From Thermoplasmata archaeon (GTDB taxonomy: Archaea > Thermoplasmatota > Thermoplasmata > Halarchaeoplasmatales > Halarchaeoplasmataceae): a stretch of DNA of 13,905 bases. Below the pieces are notes generated by a model. The model did not search any database and was not told the DNA's origin. It saw nothing but the letters and a program-made list of their open reading frames with translations. The stretch is from contig SKVC01000005.1 of assembly GCA_007129655.1 (NCBI GenBank), positions 1 to 13,905 on the forward strand. The letters run 5' to 3'. Below, piece after piece: positions 1 through 5,355 of this stretch. The translations under genes and the position numbers were made by a program. The stretch's first letter is position 1. Each line of letters starts with the position of its first letter.

Positions 1-1166
1 CCTGAAGGTCCACCGAGCTGTACCGCCTTGAATTCTTTATCTCCCTCGATGCCGCCGCCTATATCGTATATGATCTTCTTTAACGGTGTTCCTATGGGAA
101 CTTCTACCAAACCGCCGCGCTTGATCTTACCGGCCAGGGCGAATACTTTGGTACCGCCGCTTTTTTCCGTGCCGTACTCTAAATATTTATCTGCGCCTTC
201 GCGTAAAATATAAGATATGTTGGCAAGTGTTTCTACATTGTTTATGTTGGTCGGTTTACCGAATAATCCTTTCTGTGCGGGAAATGGTGGTCTCGGTCTA
301 GGCATACCACGACCGCCTTCGATGGAGTGCATAAGTGCGGTTTCTTCGCCGCATACGAAGGCTCCAGCACCTTCTTTAACGTGTATTTTGAAAGAAAAAT
401 CCGTACCTTTGATATTATCGCCAAGAAGACCTTTGCCTTCTGCCTGCTTGATACCGATCTCCAGTCTTCTTATGGCAAGAGGATATTCCGCTCTACAGTA
501 GATGTATCCTTCGTCGGCACCGATGGCATAGGCGCAGATGGCCATGCCTTCCAAGATCGCATGAGGGTCGCCCTCGAGAACCGAACGGTCCATGAAAGCC
601 CCGGGGTCACCTTCGTCGGCGTTGCATATAACATACTTCTTATCGCTGGAAGCTCCATTTGCAAACTGCCATTTTAAACCGGTTGGGAATCCGGCTCCCC
701 CTCGACCCCTGAGATTGCTTTTCTTTACTTCTTCGATGACTTCCTCAGGGTCCTTCTTCATGGCGTTTTTCAATCCCTGGTACCCACCGCGGTCTATGTA
801 TTCATCTATGTCTTCAGGATCGATCACTCCGCTATTCCTCAAAACTAGCTTTTTTTGTTCTGAGAAGTAATCGTATGATTCCTCCGGAGAACTGATTAGT
901 TTTTTTTCGTACGGCGTACCTTTGACAAGGTGTTCAGAAACTATCTTAGGAACATCATCCACTTCTAGGTTACCGTATGTGTATATCCCGGCGTCATCCG
1001 CTATTTCAACTATCGGTTCGTTGTGACACATCCCCACGCAGCCGACCCTCTTTATCGGTGTGTCGATTCCTTCTTCATCCATGGCCTTTCTTAATGCTTT
1101 TTCCACGTTTGCCGCACCGGCGGCTATGCCGCAAGATGCATATCCCAACCGTACTGAATATTTCAT
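1..1166 (-). CDS. nuoF: NADH-binding flavoprotein subunit NuoF/HydB-like, 3' part cut by window edge
   Basis: Reading the minus strand from ATG 1166 gives 388 uninterrupted codons that leave the window without a stop. The N-terminal ~80 residues form a thioredoxin-like [2Fe-2S] domain with Cys12 (SCGIAAGA) and Cys43/Cys47 (GCVGMC); only three cysteines are seen there. The NuoF core follows: FMN-binding LRGRGGAGFPTGLKW at about 152-166, NADEGDPGAF at about 182-191, then GAGAFVCGEET and GGRGMPRPRPPFP. The [4Fe-4S] motif expected near the C-terminus lies beyond the edge. Family knowledge: such proteins take electrons from or give them to NAD(P)H through FMN and Fe-S clusters in complex I, NAD-linked or bifurcating hydrogenases, and formate dehydrogenases. 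The N-terminal ferredoxin-like domain fits the hydrogenase/formate dehydrogenase diaphorase type better than classical complex I, but the catalytic partner is outside the window. Its ATG overlaps the TGA of the upstream nuoE-like gene (ATGA) after a GGAGG site, indicating translational coupling. Confidence 0.9.
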   Translation of the reverse strand, partial: MKYSVRLGYASCGIAAGAANVEKALRKAMDEEGIDTPIKRVGCVGMCHNEPIVEIADDAGIYTYGNLEVDDVPKIVSEHLVKGTPYEKKLISSPEESYDYFSEQKKLVLRNSGVIDPEDIDEYIDRGGYQGLKNAMKKDPEEVIEEVKKSNLRGRGGAGFPTGLKWQFANGASSDKKYVICNADEGDPGAFMDRSVLEGDPHAILEGMAICAYAIGADEGYIYCRAEYPLAIRRLEIGIKQAEGKGLLGDNIKGTDFSFKIHVKEGAGAFVCGEETALMHSIEGGRGMPRPRPPFPAQKGLFGKPTNINNVETLANISYILREGADKYLEYGTEKSGGTKVFALAGKIKRGGLVEVPIGTPLKKIIYDIGGGIEGDKEFKAVQLGGPS

Positions 1167-1642
1167 TGGTCTCCCTCCTTGTATATCCGAATGACCTTCT
1201 TTACCTTGTTTCTGTCAAGATTACCGTGGGCAGTATCATCTATCATTATAACCGGTGCCAAACTGCAGCATCCAAGGCAGGCCACCCGTTCGAGGGTGAA
1301 CATCCCGTCTTCGGTGGTTTCTCCACTCTTTATACCGAGCTCTGTTTCGATGGTTTCATTTATTTTGTCCGCTCCTTTTACATGACAAGCTGTTCCGTGT
1401 CATACTTTGACCATATGCTCACCTAATGGGTCAAATCGGAATTGGGCGTAAAAAGTAGAAACTCCGTATACCCTGCTTTCCGGCATATCCAAATATTCCG
1501 CTATACTCTCCATGACCTGCCTTGGTAAATAACCATACTTTTCTTGACATGTCTGAAGTAATGGTATCAGTGAGCTGGCTTTAGAAGGATATTTTTCCAT
1601 AAGGCCTTTTATTTCATTTTCATCAAAAATTTCTTCTTCCAT
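1163..1642 (-). CDS. nuoE: NuoE/HydC-like [2Fe-2S] subunit with in-frame TGA at codon 81
   Basis: A conventional reading gives only 80 codons from ATG 1642 to TGA 1400-1402. Reading through the TGA stays in frame for another 78 sense codons to a second TGA at 1163-1165, giving 159 residues, the usual NuoE length. The first half has the helical NuoE domain (SSLIPLLQTCQEKYGYLP, then VYGVSTFYAQFRFDPLG). The second half is the thioredoxin-like [2Fe-2S] domain: X81-HGTAC86-HVKGA, then VAC122-LGC-C126-SLAPV. The family pattern is C-x4-C...C-x3-C, so X81 falls exactly on the first cluster cysteine. The protein normally passes electrons between its [2Fe-2S] cluster and the NuoF flavin. The start has a strong SD (AGAGGTG at 1648-1654, five bases away). 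Everything except the TGA looks intact. Possible explanations are selenocysteine, a sequencing error or a fresh nonsense mutation. Family assignment is very sure; decoding is unknown. Confidence 0.9.
1400..1402 (-). other. In-frame UGA codon at an iron-sulfur ligand position
   Basis: On the minus strand the codons read GTA TGA CAC GGA ACA GCT TGT, where homologues have Val-Cys-x-Gly-Thr-Ala-Cys. A single base separates TGA from either Cys codon (TGC, TGT). The UGA sits in the 5' arm of a small possible RNA hairpin: TGACA (1402-1398) and TGTCA (1387-1383) are complementary around a ten-base loop, extendable by one A-U and two wobble pairs. Much of that sequence is dictated by the conserved protein motif, so the hairpin may be coincidental. 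Archaeal selenocysteine elements usually lie in untranslated regions and not directly after the codon. Confidence 0.85.
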
Positions 1643-1674
1643 GATAGCACCTCTCGATGATCCCGTGCATATGA

Positions 1675-1687
1675 CCCTTCCGAAGGG
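1675..1687. repeat. Perfect GC-rich inverted repeat in the nuoE leader
   Basis: Six-base arms CCCTTC and GAAGGG flank one central base. On the minus strand it lies 33-45 bases upstream of the nuoE start and downstream of the proposed TATA box, so it would be transcribed. It could be an mRNA hairpin in the leader or a dyad bound by a regulator. It lacks the GAA/A internal loop expected of an archaeal SECIS. Confidence 0.5.
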
Positions 1688-1738
1688 AGGGAACCACCTT
1701 TTTTAACAACGGAGACACGATACTTGGAATAAAGAGGG

Positions 1739-1753
1739 ATAAATAAGGTTTTT
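1739..1753 (-). promoter_or_regulatory. Candidate promoter of the nuoE-nuoF operon
   Basis: On the minus strand an A-rich BRE-like stretch (AAAAACC, 1753-1747) precedes TTATTTAT (1746-1739). This would place transcription start near 1715, giving a leader of roughly 70 bases that contains the inverted repeat at 1675-1687 and the SD at 1648-1654. A second AT-rich box (GTTTATAA, around 1783-1790) is an alternative. Assigned by eye from spacing only. Confidence 0.4.
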
Positions 1754-1848
1754 GATAACAGTTCGTAGGACAACCCTGACAGTTATAAACTTTAATATTC
1801 ATCATGTTGGTGAGTTTGTATAGATATTATACCACAAGATTAACTTAT

Positions 1849-1862
1849 CGAAAGTATTAAAT
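1849..1862 (+). promoter_or_regulatory. Candidate BRE/TATA promoter of gdhA
   Basis: CGAAAG (1849-1854) followed by TATTAAAT (1855-1862) matches an archaeal BRE plus TATA box. Start of transcription would fall near 1886, giving a leader of about 30 bases that contains the GGAG ribosome binding site at 1905-1908, eight bases before the ATG. The rest of the 274-base divergent interval 1643-1916 shows no convincing gene. Confidence 0.45.
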
Positions 1863-1916
1863 CATACACCTTCTTTGATGCAGTACCCACAATCGGGATA
1901 AAAAGGAGATCTAACC

Positions 1917-3254
1917 ATGTCTATGATAGATAAAATATACAAGCAAGTTGAGGAGAGAAATCCGGGCGAAAAGGAATTTCATCAAGCAGTAAAAGAAGTT
2001 TTAGAATCGGTCGAACCCGTGCTTGATAAGCATCCAGAATTCGTGAGCGCTAAAATATTAGATCGCATAGTCGAACCGGAGAGACAGATCATGTTCAGAG
2101 TGCCTTGGATGGACGATAATGGTGAAGTCCATGTTAACCGTGGATTTAGAGTTCAGTTCAACAGTGCCATCGGCCCTTACAAAGGCGGCCTACGATTCCA
2201 TCCTTCGGTTTACCTTGGGATAATCAAGTTCTTGGGCTTCGAACAGATATTTAAGAATGCATTGACCGGTTTGGCCATGGGCGGAGGAAAAGGCGGCTCA
2301 GACTTTGATCCCAAGGGCAAATCCGATGCCGAGGTTATGAGATTCTGCCATAGTTTCATGAATGAATTATACAGATATATAGGTCCGGACACAGACGTAC
2401 CCGCAGGAGATATCGGAGTGGGTGCCAGGGAGATAGGATACATGTTCGGACAGTATCGTAAAGTAGTCAACCGCTTTGAAGGTGTTTTCACCGGTAAAGG
2501 CCCGGAGTGGGGAGGTTCACTTGGACGACCGGAAGCCACCGGTTACGGCCTAGTGTATTTTACCCAGGAGATGTTGAAGGACGACGGGAAAGATCTTAAA
2601 GGAAAGACCGTCACCATATCCGGCTCCGGTAATGTGGCACAATTCGCTTTAGACAAGTGCCTCCAGCTGGGAGCAAAGGTTGTGACGTTATCCGATTCAT
2701 CAGGGACGATATACGACCCGGAAGGTATCGATAGAGATAAGTTCGAATATGTGATGGAACTGAAGAACATCCGACGTGGCCGTATAGAGGAATATGCAGA
2801 AGAATACGGTGTAGAATATGTAGATCGGGGCGTTCCTTGGGTATACGAATGCGATATAGCCCTTCCGTGTGCAACACAGAACGAGATCGACGGAAAGGAT
2901 GCACAAACTCTAGTAGATAATGGTGTAACCGCTGTTGGCGAAGGAGCGAATATGCCTTCCACTCCCGAAGCGATGGATATATTCCTGGAGAGCGGCATTC
3001 TATTCGGTCCGGCTAAAGCCGCAAATGCCGGAGGAGTTTCAGTAAGCGGTTTGGAGATGGCACAAAATTCCCAGCGGGTACCATGGAGCTTTGAGGAAGT
3101 TGATAGTAAACTGCAGAACATAATGAAAAACATCTATGCGGCGACCTCTCAGCAAGCTAAGAAATATGGCAAAGAAAAAAATTTCGTCTTGGGGGCAAAT
3201 GTAGCAGGCTTCATGAAGGTAGCAAAAGCGATGCTTGATCAAGGGCTCATCTGA
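1917..3254 (+). CDS. gdhA: Glutamate dehydrogenase, bacterial-type hexameric (NADP-type)
   Basis: The 445-residue product catalyses reversible reductive amination of 2-oxoglutarate to glutamate, linking ammonia assimilation to carbon metabolism in the cytoplasm. It aligns along its length with the E. coli GdhA/Clostridium symbiosum class as I recall those sequences, with residues at matching numbers: PYKGGLRFHPSV with Lys89, FKNALTG with Lys113, MGGGKGG with Lys125 (catalytic lysine region) and DVPAGDIGVG with Asp165 (catalytic aspartate). The nucleotide-binding domain has TISGSGNVAQFAL and SDSSG; the C-terminal GEGANMPSTPEA and GKAANAGGVSVSGLEM-like region is also intact (with GPAKAANAGG). 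Typical archaeal enzymes of about 415 residues belong to another subfamily, so bacterial origin by transfer is a reasonable inference. NADP preference follows from the subfamily and is not proven. The start has a clear SD (AAAAGGAGAT). A T-rich tract after the stop suggests a single-gene transcript. Confidence 0.96.
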   Translation: MSMIDKIYKQVEERNPGEKEFHQAVKEVLESVEPVLDKHPEFVSAKILDRIVEPERQIMFRVPWMDDNGEVHVNRGFRVQFNSAIGPYKGGLRFHPSVYLGIIKFLGFEQIFKNALTGLAMGGGKGGSDFDPKGKSDAEVMRFCHSFMNELYRYIGPDTDVPAGDIGVGAREIGYMFGQYRKVVNRFEGVFTGKGPEWGGSLGRPEATGYGLVYFTQEMLKDDGKDLKGKTVTISGSGNVAQFALDKCLQLGAKVVTLSDSSGTIYDPEGIDRDKFEYVMELKNIRRGRIEEYAEEYGVEYVDRGVPWVYECDIALPCATQNEIDGKDAQTLVDNGVTAVGEGANMPSTPEAMDIFLESGILFGPAKAANAGGVSVSGLEMAQNSQRVPWSFEEVDSKLQNIMKNIYAATSQQAKKYGKEKNFVLGANVAGFMKVAKAMLDQGLI

Positions 3255-3258
3255 GCAC

Positions 3259-3273
3259 CTTTTTCTTTTTTTC
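3259..3273 (+). terminator. T-rich tract after gdhA
   Basis: A run of thymines broken by single cytosines (CTTTTTCTTTTTTTC) begins five bases after the gdhA stop. Archaeal termination commonly uses U-tracts without a hairpin. The promoter of the next gene follows immediately. Confidence 0.5.
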
Positions 3274-3275
3274 AT

Positions 3276-3291
3276 CGAAAATCCTTTATCT
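3276..3291 (+). promoter_or_regulatory. BRE/TATA for leaderless OB-fold gene
   Basis: CGAAAATC (3276-3283) followed by CTTTATCT (3284-3291) is centred about 26 bases before ATG 3313. No SD lies before that ATG. This spacing matches a leaderless archaeal transcript and decides the start. Confidence 0.5.
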
Positions 3292-3312
3292 GTTGTGTTA
3301 TATCAACATACC

Positions 3313-3777
3313 ATGAGTTCAGTCCGGGAATTTTACGATTTAGTCGATGACCTTTACGAAAAGGATGAATTTTTAGATATTATCGAGTCAAGACGCTCAG
3401 ACTACGGTGACTTATTTAGCGACGAACTTATAGCGAATTTAGTAGTTGCAGAAAATGGGAGATCGACCGGAAACAAAACGGACATATGCGATATAATCCC
3501 GGGCGAAAGTGCTACCATAAATGGAAAGGTAATTGACCTTGGAGTTTTGCGAAAATTTAGCAAAGGCGGAGGCGAAGGGCGGGTAAGAAACGTCCGGGTC
3601 GACGACGGTACGGGCTCGGTAAAACTTGTCCTATGGGACGATGAAACTTCCAGGGTGGGAAAAGATATAGTGATCGGGACAGAGATGACGATAGTGAATG
3701 GTACGGTTCAAGACAGAGGTTACGGTCTACAGATATCTCCAGGTAAATGGGGCTTGATCGAGCTAAATGATGAATAA
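3313..3777 (+). CDS. RPA-like single OB-fold nucleic-acid-binding protein
   Basis: The product has 154 residues. Residues ~1-50 form a helical N-terminal segment (DEFLDIIESRRSDYGDLFSD) similar to the segment before the first OB domain of archaeal RPA. Residues ~60-150 read as one OB fold: SATINGKVIDLG, GRVRNVRVDDGTGSVKLVLWDDE, GTEMTIVNGTVQDRGYGLQIS. The expected role is single-stranded DNA or RNA binding in replication, repair or recombination; single-OB RPA forms are known in Thermoplasmata. No zinc finger is present in this protein, but a double zinc-ribbon gene follows, which might act with it. An upstream in-frame start at 3235 would overlap gdhA and add a non-conserved hydrophobic tail, so ATG 3313 is chosen, supported by the TATA spacing. 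Whether it is the main RPA or an accessory paralogue cannot be told here. Confidence 0.8.
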   Translation: MSSVREFYDLVDDLYEKDEFLDIIESRRSDYGDLFSDELIANLVVAENGRSTGNKTDICDIIPGESATINGKVIDLGVLRKFSKGGGEGRVRNVRVDDGTGSVKLVLWDDETSRVGKDIVIGTEMTIVNGTVQDRGYGLQISPGKWGLIELNDE

Positions 3778-3780
3778 CCG

Positions 3781-3796
3781 TAAAAAGAATTATTAA
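3781..3796 (+). promoter_or_regulatory. BRE/TATA for leaderless zinc-ribbon gene
   Basis: TAAAAAGA (3781-3788) followed by ATTATTAA (3789-3796) is centred 27 bases before ATG 3820. There is no SD near the start. Confidence 0.5.
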
Positions 3797-3819
3797 GGTA
3801 TACATAGTTACAAGTTGGG

Positions 3820-4038
3820 ATGAGCGAAGAGGAAGTAAATACGGGTTATATCGAGTTAGTAACTGAATGCCCATTTTGCGGTGGAGTAATTCCCGATGAT
3901 TTCGAATGCATAAAATGCGGAGCCGAATTACTCGAGGAAAGAGAGGACGAAAAACACCGATATGTTTGTTCGATCTGTAGAAAGGTTATCGATGAAGATG
4001 TGATCTCGTGTCCACATTGTGATGCTAGTTTTGTTTGA
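3820..4038 (+). CDS. Double zinc-ribbon small protein
   Basis: This 72-residue protein contains four CxxC knuckles: CPFC and CIKC in the first half, CSIC and CPHC in the second. They are spaced to build two zinc ribbons joined by an acidic linker (ELLEEREDEKHRY). No catalytic domain is present. Such small double-ribbon proteins in archaea are usually nucleic-acid or protein-interaction modules of unknown function. It lies 42 bases after the OB-fold gene with its own apparent promoter and upstream of GINS51, so a link to DNA metabolism is possible but only contextual. Confidence 0.8.
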   Translation: MSEEEVNTGYIELVTECPFCGGVIPDDFECIKCGAELLEEREDEKHRYVCSICRKVIDEDVISCPHCDASFV

Positions 4039-4063
4039 ATTGTTCGACGTTTGCACCAAAGGG

Positions 4064-4075
4064 CATATATATTTA
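4064..4075 (+). promoter_or_regulatory. TATA-like box 105-116 bases before GINS51
   Basis: CATATATATTTA is the best TATA-like element between the zinc-ribbon gene and the GINS51 start, but transcription from it would begin near 4095, about 85 bases before ATG 4180. A T-rich tract (TTTCTTTTTATTTTTGG, about 4114-4130) follows shortly after. This could be a long leader, a very short transcript, or readthrough termination of the preceding gene. No tRNA-like fold is visible in 4039-4179. Confidence 0.35.
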
Positions 4076-4179
4076 ACTTATACCTAGGAAACCTATAACC
4101 TCCGCAACCCCCCTTTCTTTTTATTTTTGGTTTTTGTGTGAATTGAGATTTTTCTCTCGCTTCCGAAAACGATATTACC

Positions 4180-4860
4180 ATGCAGCAGTTTACACGTTTG
4201 ATGGCAGAGAAGAAGTTTAAATTACGGGATATAATGAACGCCCTTGAAGAGGAAAAGGGTGAAAAAAAAGTCTTATCCGACATACACAACAATTTTTTTC
4301 CCGAGTTGAGAACATATCTTAAAGAACTAAAAGAGAAATTGAATAATCAAGAAGATCACACATCTCGAGAAGCAGAAAGGTTGAGAAGAAAATATTCGGA
4401 AGCAAAAAGGATGTCTGAGAAATTATTCATGATCAGAGTAAGAAAAATATCGCTCGCTTCTATACACAAATTCAGTGGTGTAGAAGGTGTGAACGCAGAT
4501 AATATGACCGAGAGAGAAAGGGAATTTTTCGAAGATGTTCGTGGTCTGCTTAAAACGATGAAAGATGAAGTCTTCTTCGGCAGATATAGAAGAGAAACCA
4601 CAAAGGAAAAAGAGATAGAGGAAGAAGATGAGGAAGAGTTAGAAGAGATATCTCCCGAAGTCGAGAAATTGGATGAAATAACCTTTGATGAAGAAAATGG
4701 AACAGGGGAGATACTGATACATATGATCGATGATGTTCCAGCTTTTGTAGATATGGAAGCAACTCACGATCTAAGAAAGGAAGATGTGGTTACGCTGAAG
4801 GAAAATATAGCAAATGTTCTTATATCTCGGGGAAAGGCTAGGAAAGTAGAGCTCGGTTAA
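4180..4860 (+). CDS. gins51: DNA replication GINS complex subunit, Gins51 (Sld5/Psf1-like)
   Basis: This 226-residue protein shows the two-domain layout of archaeal Gins51. The alpha-helical A domain includes NNFFPELRTYLKELK, a basic segment around LRRKYSEAKRMSEKL, then FMIRVRKISLASIHKFSG and MTEREREFFEDVRGLL. A strongly acidic linker follows (EIEEEDEEELEEI). The small C-terminal B domain reads EILIHMIDDVPAFVD, then LRKEDVVTLKENIANVLISRG with KARKVE. In the cell it would form part of the CMG replicative helicase with MCM and a RecJ-like Cdc45; in Thermoplasma a Gins51-only homotetramer is known, while other archaea add Gins23, which is not in this window. No SD is seen before the ATG. Its stop is separated by three bases from the stop of convergent rpl11, so the two transcripts must overlap or terminate inside each other's genes. 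Confidence 0.85.
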   Translation: MQQFTRLMAEKKFKLRDIMNALEEEKGEKKVLSDIHNNFFPELRTYLKELKEKLNNQEDHTSREAERLRRKYSEAKRMSEKLFMIRVRKISLASIHKFSGVEGVNADNMTEREREFFEDVRGLLKTMKDEVFFGRYRRETTKEKEIEEEDEEELEEISPEVEKLDEITFDEENGTGEILIHMIDDVPAFVDMEATHDLRKEDVVTLKENIANVLISRGKARKVELG

Positions 4861-4863
4861 CCT

Positions 4864-5340
4864 TTAGAAATATTTGTCGTATTCGCCTTCATCCATGGCC
4901 TTCTGAGCATCGCGAGGATCCTTTCCGTCTACGGTGACCCCCATGGATACGCAGGTTCCCATGATTTCTTTTACTTTTTCCTTTAGTGATTTACCCAAAA
5001 GGTCATCAAACTTCATCTCGGCGATCTCTTTTGCTTGTTCTATACTCAGATCTGCAACTTTATTTGTAGCCGGACTACCGCTGCCTTTGTCGATACCCAG
5101 TTTTTCTAACAGCAGTGATGATGTAGGCGGGGTACCTACTTTGATATCGTATTCCTTTGTGCCGGTATCTACAGTTATCACTACCGGAACCTTCATCCCT
5201 TTGAATTTAGCTGTCTTCTCATTAACAGCATTGATTATTTCCATTATGTTAACCTGCAAAGGACCTAGTTCTGGCCCTAGCGGCGGGCCTGCTGTTGCTT
5301 CGCCACCGTCTACTAAAGCTTCAATCGTTTCTGTTGGCAT
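4864..5340 (-). CDS. rpl11: Large ribosomal subunit protein L11 (uL11)
   Basis: The 158-residue product is full length for archaeal L11. The N-terminal domain has the typical GGEATAGPPLGPELGPLQVN motif and a VNEKTAKFKGMKVPV strand. The C-terminal rRNA-binding domain has PPTSSLLLEKLG, GSPATNKVADLSIEQAKEIAE, GTCVSMGVTVDGKDPRDAQK and a C-terminal YDKYF. L11 binds the GTPase-associated centre of 23S rRNA and contacts elongation factors. It is the last gene of ftsZ-secE-spt5-rpl11. GGAG lies about ten bases before the ATG, just after the spt5 stop. In many euryarchaea rpl11 is followed by genes for L1, L10 and L12; here it is followed directly by convergent gins51, so that part of the cluster must lie elsewhere or be lost. 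Confidence 0.97.
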   Translation of the reverse strand: MPTETIEALVDGGEATAGPPLGPELGPLQVNIMEIINAVNEKTAKFKGMKVPVVITVDTGTKEYDIKVGTPPTSSLLLEKLGIDKGSGSPATNKVADLSIEQAKEIAEMKFDDLLGKSLKEKVKEIMGTCVSMGVTVDGKDPRDAQKAMDEGEYDKYF

Positions 5341-5355
5341 AATTTATCAACTCCA

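Noticed and set aside
977..1426. Plus-strand 149-codon ORF opposite the nuoE/nuoF region
   Set aside because: It is the complement of clear NuoE and NuoF coding sequence and has no recognisable domain.
1400..1642. An 80-residue complete protein ending at TGA 1400-1402
   Set aside because: The sequence stops exactly at a conserved cluster cysteine and the remaining half of NuoE continues in the same frame, so this is a truncated reading of one gene.
1623..1805. A 60-codon minus-strand ORF with CxxCxxxC near its N-terminus, overlapping the nuoE start
   Set aside because: It spans the predicted nuoE leader and promoter, has no SD, and beyond its cysteines shows no conserved domain; the NuoE frame is far better supported.
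2543..3133. Minus-strand 196-codon ORF inside gdhA
   Set aside because: Antisense shadow of a well-conserved enzyme, with a low-complexity Ser/Pro-rich translation.
4039..4179. tRNA or snoRNA-like gene between the zinc-ribbon gene and GINS51
   Set aside because: No cloverleaf and no convincing C/D box arrangement could be found by eye.
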